Positions 1 through 5,052 of a stretch of 5,370 nucleotides of DNA are shown piece by piece. The notes beneath the pieces are model-generated. The model was not told the origin of the DNA. It made no database searches and saw only the letters and a list, made by a program, of their open reading frames with translations. Source of the stretch: Cyanobacteria bacterium T3Sed10_376R1m (GTDB taxonomy: Bacteria > Cyanobacteriota > Cyanobacteriia > Cyanobacteriales > Cyanobacteriaceae); contig PXEJ01000247.1 of the NCBI GenBank assembly GCA_003566215.1, forward strand, positions 1 through 5,370, read 5' to 3'. A program made the position numbers and the translations under genes. Within the stretch, counting starts at the first letter, position 1; each line of letters starts with the position of its first letter.

Positions 1-588
1 AATGCAAATTATACCCTAGAGTTAGAAAACTATCGTCAAAATGTTCTTAAAGATTATCTGAATCAAACAACTCAATTAACCCTTAATTATCCTTTATGGA
101 AACTACAACAAAATTCCAATTTACTTAGGGCAAATACTTTGGCTACTTTAAAGGAAATTGATGGAGGGAGGAAACGTTTCATTGTTATATTTTTAAAGGA
201 TAATAATTTATTAAACTATAATCAAAATCAAGTTATCAGTTCATTACTTAAAAATGCTAATTTAGAGGAAGCCCAATTAGACAATTTAGATCTGTCTTTT
301 ATTAGCTTAGAAAATGCTAATTTAACTAAGTCTAATTTTAACTATAGTAATTTACATAAAACTAATTTTAGTAATGCAAATTTAAGCCAAAGTACTTTAA
401 TTAATACTAATTTGACTGGGGCAATTTTAGATCAAACTGACTTAGCAAATAGTGATTTAACTAATGCCTGTTATGATGTTTTTACTAAGCTTCCTACAAA
501 TTTTGATCCCCTAAAAGCAAAAATGCAGATGATTGAGCCTTTTGGTAATTGTGATTTTGTTCCCCCAGAAAAAGAAGTTAAAAAATAG
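1..588 (+). CDS. Pentapeptide-repeat protein, 5'-truncated by window edge
   Basis: The reading frame is open from the first base, so this is the last 195 codons of a longer gene. The TTG at 139 is an internal Leu codon and not the start. Residues about 81-155 are some 15 consecutive pentapeptides of the A(N/D)LxX type (for example LENAN, LTKSN, FSNAN, LTGAI). These would fold as a right-handed quadrilateral beta-helix of just under four coils. Before the repeats, a segment with LRANTLATLKEIDGGRKR resembles the linker (ART-L-x-L-DG-RK) seen in cyanobacterial pentapeptide proteins that carry membrane helices further upstream. Any such helices would lie outside this window. After the repeats, the tail FTKLPTNFDPLKAKM resembles the FP-x-GFDP-x-x-x-GM tail of the same proteins. 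The product is Asn-rich and its DNA is very AT-rich. The molecular function is unknown; such repeats usually serve as binding scaffolds. The class is certain, the role is not. Confidence 0.9.
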   Translation, partial: NANYTLELENYRQNVLKDYLNQTTQLTLNYPLWKLQQNSNLLRANTLATLKEIDGGRKRFIVIFLKDNNLLNYNQNQVISSLLKNANLEEAQLDNLDLSFISLENANLTKSNFNYSNLHKTNFSNANLSQSTLINTNLTGAILDQTDLANSDLTNACYDVFTKLPTNFDPLKAKMQMIEPFGNCDFVPPEKEVKK

Positions 589-717
589 CTTAAAAGTAGA
601 AAATAGAATATACGAGTTGTCTTTGAGCCTAGACTATTACCGTTACTCAAAAAGCTAAATTTTCCTAACTCGGATAAGATTAATATATATTTATTCACCT
701 AGTTACATTTTATAGTT

Positions 718-1590
718 GTGTTATCCCGTAAAATTCTCTTATTTCTTCTAAGTGTTTGTGGTCTTACTTTCAATCCTGCCATGGTTCAAGCTCAACTGGC
801 AGTACCTTATTCTCCTAATGTTGATTCTGAAGTTCTTGCCCCTTACAGTTCACAGTTACTACAAGATGCTGTACAGTTAATTCGCTTTCGGGAGTTTGAT
901 TTGGCTTTGTTGAGGGCAAAGTTAGCGGCACAGTTGTCTCCTAATCAATACGAAACTTGGTTTATTTTGGGTACCTTGTATGTACAAACTCAAGAAAGTC
1001 AAGCGGGGGTTGATGCTTTGCTTCGTGCCAAAGAATTAGCTCCGGAAGAGGCTGAGGTGTTATTTTCGTTGGGAAATTCTTATTTTCAGGTGGGGGATTA
1101 CGAGGCTTCTATTCGAGAAATTAATGCTGGTTTGCAAATAAATAGAGAAGTGCCACAGGCATTTTTTGATTTGGGTAATGCTCATTTACAATTACGTCAA
1201 TTTCCAGATGCGATCGCATCTTATCAAGAAGCGGTAGAATTAGAGTCAGAATTTTGGCCTGCGATTAATAATATTGGTTTAGCTGAATATGAACAGGGTG
1301 ACAAAGAAAGTGCGATCGCCCGTTGGGAGGAAGCCCTAACCATCGATGAACAACAAGCAGAGCCTCACCTTGCCATTGCCGTAGCCCTTTATAGTCAGGG
1401 TTCAGAAGCCCAAGCCATTAGAATTGCCGAACAAGCACTAATTCTTGATGGAACCTATGGCAATGAAGAGTATTTAATTAGAAATTTGTGGGGAGAAAAA
1501 TTAATGGAAGATACCCGAGTATTTTTCACTAACCCTGCTATGGTGAGAATATTGGAACGTAGATTAGTGCCATTAGACGAAACCTCTTAA
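718..1590 (+). CDS. Exported TPR-repeat protein
   Basis: A 290-residue protein with a signal peptide: a short basic start (LSRK), a hydrophobic core (ILLFLLSVCGLTF) and a likely signal peptidase I site after MVQA at residue 25, before QLAVPY. It should therefore act in the periplasm, thylakoid lumen or at a membrane surface. From residue 44 to about 245 there are roughly six tetratricopeptide repeats. The clearest are at 112-143 (LFSLGNSYFQVGDYEASI), 146-177 (AFFDLGNAHLQLRQFPDAI) and 180-211. A conserved-looking C-terminal segment of about 40 residues (LMEDTRVFF...RILERRL) follows. TPR arrays bind other proteins, so a scaffold or assembly role is likely, but the partner cannot be read from sequence. 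The GTG at 718 is the first possible start, because the frame has TAG at 700-702; no Shine-Dalgarno sequence is visible. The start is 129 bases after the pentapeptide gene, and DUF3143 follows on the same strand after 64 bases, so co-transcription with DUF3143 is possible. Confidence 0.88.
   Translation: MLSRKILLFLLSVCGLTFNPAMVQAQLAVPYSPNVDSEVLAPYSSQLLQDAVQLIRFREFDLALLRAKLAAQLSPNQYETWFILGTLYVQTQESQAGVDALLRAKELAPEEAEVLFSLGNSYFQVGDYEASIREINAGLQINREVPQAFFDLGNAHLQLRQFPDAIASYQEAVELESEFWPAINNIGLAEYEQGDKESAIARWEEALTIDEQQAEPHLAIAVALYSQGSEAQAIRIAEQALILDGTYGNEEYLIRNLWGEKLMEDTRVFFTNPAMVRILERRLVPLDETS
1210..1217. repeat. HIP1 octamer
   Basis: Perfect GCGATCGC inside the TPR gene, at the fourth repeat. 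The octamer is strongly over-represented in many cyanobacterial genomes. Confidence 0.9.
1312..1319. repeat. HIP1 octamer
   Basis: Second perfect copy in the TPR gene, 102 bases after the first, within the fifth repeat. Confidence 0.9.
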
Positions 1591-1654
1591 GCCAATAAAC
1601 TTAAATAGATTTTGCTAGAATTATCCTCTGCTTAATAATTTTTATATTCAAAAA

Positions 1655-1927
1655 ATGACGCAATTATCTCCTAGTAGTCCTCTTTATAGTTATCCCCTAC
1701 CTGCCATTGAAAATTGGTTAAAACAGATGGGGTGCGAACAAAATTCCCAACAACTCAATTGTTGGTATATAAATAAATCTGATTGGGAAGCGGAAATTAT
1801 TCTCGATACTGAAGACTTAAATGTACTTTACCTCAATGCGGGGGCTGATGGTAGTGATATAAAACGCTCATTCCGCTATTCTCTTTCTCGTCAAGATATT
1901 GAAGATGCTGTTTTTTCTGGACCTTAA
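1655..1927 (+). CDS. DUF3143 family protein
   Basis: A 90-residue soluble protein with no signal peptide or membrane segment. It matches my memory of the cyanobacterial family DUF3143 over its whole length: an N-terminal PLYSYPLPAIENWLKQMGC, a central CWYINKSDWEAEI with conserved Trp residues, and the C-terminal FRYSLSRQDIEDAVFSGP, which is close to invariant in the family. The length is normal for the family. The function is unknown, and I know of no biochemical role. The ATG at 1655 has no Shine-Dalgarno sequence and is preceded by an AT-rich leader. The gene ends 17 bases from the end of the convergent hemD. It may be read from the TPR gene promoter, since I see no terminator in the 64-base gap. 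Confidence 0.9.
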   Translation: MTQLSPSSPLYSYPLPAIENWLKQMGCEQNSQQLNCWYINKSDWEAEIILDTEDLNVLYLNAGADGSDIKRSFRYSLSRQDIEDAVFSGP

Positions 1928-1931
1928 CTTC

Positions 1932-1952
1932 CCCTTTAATAAAGTTAAAGGG
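1932..1952. terminator. Stem-loop between convergent DUF3143 and hemD
   Basis: CCCTTTAA (1932-1939) and TTAAAGGG (1945-1952) form a perfect 8-bp stem with a 5-base loop, centred in the gap between the two convergent genes and overlapping the hemD stop codon. Neither side has a real T tract, so it is not a textbook intrinsic terminator. Its position and symmetry suggest a shared transcript end or 3' stabiliser for both genes. A second, GC-rich hairpin follows directly (about 1954-1976, GGGG/CCCC with an inner GGTG/CACC), inside the last hemD codons. Confidence 0.4.
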
Positions 1953-2778
1953 TTGGGGGTGAAGCACCATCCCCCAGATGAAACACTTCAATAGCTTGAG
2001 TTAATCCTTCTAGGGTATATTCTTCGGCTTCAATATCCACTCGTCCAAACAATTCTTGACAAGTGGCAGAGGTTTGTGGCCCGATAGATGCGATCGCAAC
2101 TTTCTCAAGGAAAGAAGACAAATTTCGATTATTCCCCAACTGTTGATTAACCAAAGTACAAAAATTAACTACTGTTTTAGAACTAGCAAAAGTAATTATG
2201 TTGATTAAACCATCATCCAAAGTTTGAAAAATGATCTTATCCATGGTATCAGGACATCCTGACTGATAAGCTGGAACTTCATTTATTTTTGCTCCTTGTG
2301 CCTTAAATTCTTCTACTAAAATCTCCCTTCCCCCTGTTTCTACCCGGGGAAAAAGTATATTTTGTCCCCGTAAAGGTTCAGGAAAATAATCTACCATGGA
2401 ATCAGCAACAAAGTTTGGAGGAATAAAATCTGCTTTTAGGTTATGCTCTGCCAAACAATTAGCTGTTTTTTTTCCTACCACTGCAATTTTTAAATGTTTT
2501 AAATCTTCTTCATCTTTACCCGCTTTTTTTAATCTTTTTTCAAAAAAATTTACCCCATTCGCACTAGTTAAAATTAACCAATTATATTTATCTATATGTG
2601 CGATCGCCCTGTCCAACATTTCCCAACTAGAAGGGGGTTTAATCACCAAAGCGGGTAATTCAAACACCATTGCCCCCTTTTCTTCCAACATTTGTCTAAA
2701 GCCACCAGAAGCTCCCCCAGCACGGGTAACTAAAATTGTTTCTCCAGCCAAAGGATAAGTCTGAGTATAATTAGGCAT
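1945..2778 (-). CDS. hemD: Uroporphyrinogen-III synthase
   Basis: A cytoplasmic enzyme that closes hydroxymethylbilane to uroporphyrinogen III with inversion of ring D. It is the branch-point substrate for heme, chlorophyll, bilins and siroheme/cobalamin. The 277-residue length fits a stand-alone HemD. Family landmarks in order: LVTRAGGASGGF (16-27), NWLILTSANGV (66-76), IAVVGKKTA (98-106), ILFPRVETGGREIL (141-154), VPAYQSG with its conserved Tyr (168-174), ITFASSKTV (195-203) and IASIGPQTSATC (229-240). These outline the two alternating alpha/beta domains of the fold; the cleft residues vary in this family and the overall sequence is divergent, as usual. I chose the ATG at 2778 over the in-frame TTG at 2784, because the TTG would add only two residues and neither has a Shine-Dalgarno sequence. 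It is convergent with DUF3143. Upstream on the same strand is a small membrane-peptide ORF ending at 2877. No fusion to cobA is present. Confidence 0.92.
   Translation of the reverse strand: MPNYTQTYPLAGETILVTRAGGASGGFRQMLEEKGAMVFELPALVIKPPSSWEMLDRAIAHIDKYNWLILTSANGVNFFEKRLKKAGKDEEDLKHLKIAVVGKKTANCLAEHNLKADFIPPNFVADSMVDYFPEPLRGQNILFPRVETGGREILVEEFKAQGAKINEVPAYQSGCPDTMDKIIFQTLDDGLINIITFASSKTVVNFCTLVNQQLGNNRNLSSFLEKVAIASIGPQTSATCQELFGRVDIEAEEYTLEGLTQAIEVFHLGDGASPPTL
2090..2097. repeat. HIP1 octamer
   Basis: Perfect copy within the 3' third of hemD, at the codons for the IASIGP motif. Confidence 0.9.
2600..2607. repeat. HIP1 octamer
   Basis: Perfect copy in the 5' part of hemD. A one-mismatch relative, GCGATCGT, lies in sds at 3920-3927. 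Confidence 0.9.
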
Positions 2779-2820
2779 TGTCAAGACAGTATTAATAGTG
2801 TTTAAAAAAGATTAGGAAGC

Positions 2821-2852
2821 AGTATAATTAGCGGTCAATGGTCAACTGTCAA
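2821..2852 (-). promoter_or_regulatory. Possible hemD promoter (TTGACA / TATACT)
   Basis: On the minus strand TTGACA (2852-2847) is followed by TATACT (2826-2821). Both hexamers are good sigma-70 matches, but the 20-base spacer is longer than the usual 16-19. A weaker AATTAT box gives 17 bases. The -35 element is itself one unit of the heptamer repeat at 2833-2853. A start near 2814 would give a leader of roughly 35 bases for hemD. The long spacer makes this tentative. Confidence 0.3.
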
Positions 2853-2853
2853 T
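2833..2853. repeat. Tandem heptamer repeat, STRR-like
   Basis: Three uninterrupted 7-base units: GGTCAAT, GGTCAAC and TGTCAAT. A fourth copy, TGTCAAC, lies at 2875-2881 in the same 7-base phase (42 bases from the first unit), and covers the stop codon of the small minus-strand ORF. Heptamers of the form (T/G)GTCAA(T/C) are a known class of short tandemly repeated sequences in intergenic DNA of cyanobacteria. The array sits between the small ORF and hemD and contributes a TTGACA hexamer on the minus strand. Confidence 0.6.
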
Positions 2854-2876
2854 TATTACCCTTCCTCTCTTCCGTG

Positions 2877-2990
2877 TCAACTATTTATGTCAGTGGTAGA
2901 GTTATTATTAAGTTTTCTTAATTTTTGTGCCAACACCAAAAGCACATAAATTAACAAAATATAAATAAGGGCTAAGAATGGAATGAGCAT
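2877..2990 (-). CDS. Small single-helix membrane peptide (37 aa), unrecognised
   Basis: A short ORF read ATG (2990) to TGA (2877-2879). The start is supported by a strong Shine-Dalgarno sequence, GGAGG at 3002-2998, seven bases before the ATG; this is the best ribosome-binding site in the window. The peptide opens with MLIPFLALIYILLIYVLLVL, an uninterrupted hydrophobic stretch long enough to cross a membrane once. A basic cluster (QKLRKL) and a polar Asn/Thr/Ser tail follow. By the positive-inside rule the C-terminus should face the cytoplasm. The shape is that of the tiny subunits of photosynthetic, NDH or oxidase complexes (PetL, PetN, PsbM types), but I cannot match it to any of them. It ends 98 bases upstream of hemD on the same strand and could share its transcript. 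Membership in a larger complex is inference. Confidence 0.55.
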   Translation of the reverse strand: MLIPFLALIYILLIYVLLVLAQKLRKLNNNSTTDINS

Positions 2991-3092
2991 GAAGAATCCT
3001 CCAAAAAAAAATAAAATGAATACTCGGCAAAGTCAGGAAAACTTGATAGAACTTAAACAAAGAAAAGGGGAATAAAGTATATTAGAAATTAG

Positions 3093-3197
3093 TTAAACTG
3101 AGAGTTGATCCCATAAAAATTGCACAGCAAAGCAAGGCAATCCCATTAGGATACTTCCACAAAATGTTATTAAAAGTCCGTCAGCTTGGGTAATCAA
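3093..3197 (-). CDS. Possible second small membrane peptide (34 aa)
   Basis: A minus-strand frame runs from TTG (3197) to TAA (3093-3095), with an in-frame TAG upstream at 3213-3215. TTG is the only usual start codon that keeps the whole helix, and an ATG exists only inside it. The product would have a short polar start (ITQADG), a hydrophobic stretch of about 20 residues (LLITFCGSILMGLPCFAVQF) and the end LWDQLSV. The ribosome-binding site is weak: AGAAGA about 11 bases upstream. Its size, hydrophobic pattern and strand match the better-supported small ORF at 2877-2990, 102 bases downstream. Against it, the opposite strand is also open (3109-3303), with no usable start before 3241, so this may be chance. 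I do not recognise the sequence. Confidence 0.28.
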   Translation of the reverse strand: MITQADGLLITFCGSILMGLPCFAVQFLWDQLSV

Positions 3198-3375
3198 CTC
3201 AGCTTTTATCTTCTACGGGCAGGTAATAGATATTGAAACAATGGAAATTAACCTCAGTAACCAAAATATCGAGTTACCATATCCCAGGAAAATTAAAGAT
3301 TAACAAAAAATCTAAAACAACCTAGTAAATTTAAGTAAATGACCAAAGTACCATGAGACTGTAAAGGAACTTTTC

Positions 3376-3420
3376 AGATTTAGCCCTTCGACATGGTTAA
3401 ATCTAAACTCCTCACACTCA
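3376..3420 (+). ncRNA. yfr1: Candidate Yfr1-type small RNA
   Basis: AGATTTA (3376-3382) pairs perfectly with TAAATCT (3398-3404). Inside it, GCC (3383-3385) pairs with GGT (3395-3397), giving a 10-bp stem with a 9-base loop. An unpaired A-rich link follows, then ACTCCTCACAC (3407-3417). That 11-base string is the near-invariant single-stranded core of Yfr1, a cyanobacterial small RNA whose layout is stem-loop, core, terminator hairpin. In Prochlorococcus Yfr1 base-pairs with mRNAs for outer-membrane proteins. The first two elements are present in the right order; the third is not convincing, because the next 30 bases are AT-rich with no stable hairpin. The 3' end is therefore unknown and the coordinates cover only the recognisable part. 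No clear promoter was found. A 15-codon frame (ATG 3393) overlaps the core but has no ribosome-binding site. Confidence 0.48.
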
Positions 3421-3450
3421 TTATTGTTATTATCGATTAAAACCCTATTT

Positions 3451-3520
3451 GCTAAAAGTCGAGACCTTGTGCTTTTATCAAGGCACACCCACAGCCGTTA
3501 ACCTCACGACAGATTTTAGC
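3451..3520. repeat. 70-base imperfect inverted repeat, possible RNA fold
   Basis: GCTAAAA (3451-3457) and TTTTAGC (3514-3520) close a 7-bp stem. It is extended inward by GTCG (3458-3461) with CGAC (3507-3510) across a 3-base bulge. Inside are two mutually exclusive hairpins: CCTTG (3465-3469) with CAAGG (3479-3483), or TGTGC (3468-3472) with GCACA (3483-3487). CCGTTAA (3495-3501) could also pair with TTAGCGG (3516-3522), competing with the outer stem. It begins 31 bases after the Yfr1-like core and could be part of the same transcript. It has the span of a tRNA but lacks its arms. Confidence 0.4.
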
Positions 3521-3575
3521 GGAGAGTTTTAAATTATTGGAAATATTTTATTCCTTATATTAAGAATAACATAGA

Positions 3576-3611
3576 TTTTCTAAAAATTAGAAAAAAGTTT
3601 TATTTTTTTTT
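3576..3611 (+). terminator. AT-rich hairpin with T tract
   Basis: TTTTCTAA (3576-3583) and TTAGAAAA (3587-3594) form a perfect 8-bp stem with a 3-base loop, followed after three bases by TTTTATTTTTTTTT (3598-3611). The order stem then T tract fits an intrinsic terminator on the plus strand, for a transcript that would start upstream in this non-coding stretch. The stem has only one G-C pair, so its strength is doubtful. It could simply be part of a generally A/T-rich tract. Confidence 0.35.
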
Positions 3612-3683
3612 CATAGCTGTAACCCTTGAAAAATATAGACATTAACCCTTTCATTTTGCCAGTACTTATGAGATGATTAAGAG

Positions 3684-3698
3684 TTACTGTGTCAGTAA
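3684..3698. promoter_or_regulatory. 15-bp palindrome upstream of sds
   Basis: TTACTG (3684-3689) and CAGTAA (3693-3698) form a perfect inverted repeat around TGT, about 70 bases before the sds start. A possible -10 box, TAAAAT, lies at 3712-3717, which would place the palindrome near the -35 region. That is a usual position for a dimeric regulator. It does not match the NtcA consensus (GTA-N8-TAC) or a LexA site that I can recognise. Confidence 0.3.
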
Positions 3699-3769
3699 GC
3701 AAACCATAGCTTAAAATAATAATAAGATATGTGAACTTTCGTAAACTATTTTGCTAGTACAACTCATCA

Positions 3770-4741
3770 ATGACAACTGTAACTTCTTTATTTCATCCCG
3801 TTGAAAATGACCTACATCTGCTAATTGACAACTTAACCAAGTTAGTCGGGGCTCAACATCCTATCTTAGGAGCCGCAGCAGAACATTTATTTAGTGCTGG
3901 AGGCAAAAGGATTCGTCCTGCGATCGTCTTATTAGTATCTCGTGCTACCATGAATGGAGAAGACTTGACCTCTCGTCATCGCCGTCTAGCAGAAATAACT
4001 GAAATGATCCACACTGCTAGTTTAGTTCATGATGATGTAGTTGACGATGCAGAGTTAAGAAGGCAAGTTCCCACGGTAAACAGTTTATTTGGTAATCGTA
4101 TTGCTGTATTAGCAGGAGACTTTCTTTTTGCACAATCTTCGTGGTATTTAGCAAACCTTGACAACTTACAGGTAGTCAAACTGTTATCTGAAGTAATTAG
4201 AGACTTCGCAGAAGGAGAAATTCAACAAGGGTTAAGCTGTTTTGATACCGATGTTACCCTCGAAAAATATCTACAAAAAAGTTATTTTAAAACCGCTTCT
4301 TTAATGGCAAATAGTGCGAAAGCAGCCGCCATACTAAGTGATAGTAGTCAAGAAACTGCTGAAAAAATTTTCCGCTACGGCAAAAACTTAGGTTTAGCTT
4401 TTCAAATAGTAGATGATATTATCGATTTTACATCTTCTACTGAAGTATTAGGTAAACCCGCAGGTTCAGATTTGGCTAGTGGAAATCTCACCGCCCCAGT
4501 TATGTTTGCCATGGAAGAAAAACCCAATTTAAAACTATTAATTGAAAGAGAATTTAGTGAAGAAGGAGATTTAGAACAAGCTTTAAAATTAGTATATCAA
4601 AGTGAAGGTATTGAGCGTTCTAGGGCATTAGCTTCCCACCATAGCAAATTAGCTTTACAAGAATTAGATTGTTTAACTTCTTCTCCTTCTACTCAAGCAT
4701 TAATTGACTTAACTGATTATTTATTAAGTCGTATTAAGTAA
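3770..4741 (+). CDS. sds: Solanesyl (polyprenyl) diphosphate synthase
   Basis: A trans-polyprenyl diphosphate synthase of 323 residues, the usual family length. It extends allylic diphosphates with isopentenyl diphosphate; in cyanobacteria this enzyme makes the C45 side chain of plastoquinone-9. Motifs in order: GGKRIRP (44-50), first Asp-rich motif DDVVD (88-92), RR at 97-98, KTASL (174-178), FQIVDD (211-216) with second Asp-rich motif DDIID (215-219), and GKPAGSDLASGN (228-239). All metal- and diphosphate-binding positions are present. The fifth residue before the first motif is Ala83, a small residue, as expected for long-chain products. The N-terminus (TSLFHPVENDL...LVGAQHPILGAAAEHLF) follows cyanobacterial Sds such as that of Synechocystis, which supports the ATG at 3770 even though no Shine-Dalgarno sequence is visible. 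The neighbouring genes are not in the same pathway. Exact chain length is inferred. Confidence 0.93.
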   Translation: MTTVTSLFHPVENDLHLLIDNLTKLVGAQHPILGAAAEHLFSAGGKRIRPAIVLLVSRATMNGEDLTSRHRRLAEITEMIHTASLVHDDVVDDAELRRQVPTVNSLFGNRIAVLAGDFLFAQSSWYLANLDNLQVVKLLSEVIRDFAEGEIQQGLSCFDTDVTLEKYLQKSYFKTASLMANSAKAAAILSDSSQETAEKIFRYGKNLGLAFQIVDDIIDFTSSTEVLGKPAGSDLASGNLTAPVMFAMEEKPNLKLLIEREFSEEGDLEQALKLVYQSEGIERSRALASHHSKLALQELDCLTSSPSTQALIDLTDYLLSRIK

Positions 4742-4792
4742 CTAAAAAATAATTTTAAAATTCCATAAATAATATTAATTTTTATGAATAAT

Positions 4793-4810
4793 ATAAATTT
4801 TAAAATTTAT
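4793..4810. repeat. Perfect 18-bp AT palindrome
   Basis: ATAAATTTT followed directly by AAAATTTAT, self-complementary over its whole length with no spacer. Its 12-bp core AATTTTAAAATT is a copy of 4751-4762, 45 bases upstream. In such AT-rich DNA short palindromes are common by chance, so only the length and the second copy make it worth listing. Confidence 0.5.
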
Positions 4811-5021
4811 CTAAGATCCCAAATAATTATTTTAAAATACTGTCTTTTTTAAAGAATATAAAACAATATTTTGTTGTAAAATATAATATTCTCGATTATT
4901 TTATACTTTTTGATAGCTAAAAAAAATGATACTTTGAAAATATTTAATAATAGTAAAAATCAAACATTTAGAGAACAAGGATAACTTGGTAGAACCCAAA
5001 ATCTTTAAAAAATCTAAGAAG

Positions 5022-5052
5022 TTGAACCACATTGAGAGAGAGAAACTAGAAT
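5022..5052 (+). promoter_or_regulatory. Likely zwf promoter (TTGAAC / TAGAAT)
   Basis: TTGAAC (5022-5027) and TAGAAT (5047-5052) each match the sigma-70 consensus at five of six positions, separated by 19 bases, slightly long. A start near 5059 would give a leader of about 20 bases with the zwf ribosome-binding site close to its 5' end. No NtcA site is visible next to it. Confidence 0.4.

Larger units (their letters stand above)
2785..3769. other. 985-base stretch without a large gene, hemD-sds
   Basis: Both genes at the edges point away from this stretch, so it must contain at least the hemD and sds promoters. No frame encodes a protein beyond about 40 residues from a normal start. What it holds, in order: the heptamer array (2833-2853), the small membrane-peptide ORF (2877-2990, minus), a second candidate (3093-3197, minus), a Yfr1-like RNA (3376-3420, plus), a 70-base imperfect inverted repeat (3451-3520), an AT hairpin with a T tract (3576-3611) and a 15-bp palindrome (3684-3698). 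No tRNA, transposase or CRISPR repeat is visible. Confidence 0.8.

Noticed and set aside
471..698. 75-codon minus-strand frame overlapping the pentapeptide gene end
   Set aside because: Most of it is antisense to the conserved C-terminal tail of the pentapeptide protein; no ribosome-binding site and no recognisable domain.
745..765. Lipoprotein signal at Cys14 of the TPR protein
   Set aside because: LSVC does not fit the lipobox (small residue needed before Cys); a signal peptidase I site after MVQA fits better.
2396..2758. 120-codon plus-strand frame inside hemD
   Set aside because: It is antisense to conserved HemD motifs and has no family resemblance: a shadow frame.
2983..3075. 30-codon plus-strand ORF (ATG 2983, highly charged product)
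   Set aside because: No good ribosome-binding site, low-complexity Lys/Gln/Asn content, and it lies antisense to the start and GGAGG site of the better-supported minus-strand peptide.
3109..3303. 65-codon open plus-strand frame
   Set aside because: There is no ATG, GTG or TTG until 3241, which leaves a 20-residue peptide without a ribosome-binding site; its composition does not look like a protein.
3393..3440. 15-codon hydrophobic peptide overlapping the Yfr1-like core
   Set aside because: No ribosome-binding site, very short, and the start lies inside the stem-loop; the RNA explanation fits better.
3451..3521. tRNA gene suggested by a 7-bp acceptor-like stem and a 71-base span
   Set aside because: No D-arm, no 7-base anticodon loop (the inner hairpin has a 9-base loop) and no T-loop GTTCRA motif on either strand.
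3620..3650. Pho-box-like repeat (TAACCCTT at 3620 and 3643)
   Set aside because: The copies are 23 bases apart and not in the 11-base spacing of cyanobacterial Pho boxes, and they match the consensus poorly.
3695..3708. NtcA site before sds
   Set aside because: GTA followed after eight bases by ATA, not TAC; half the dyad is missing.
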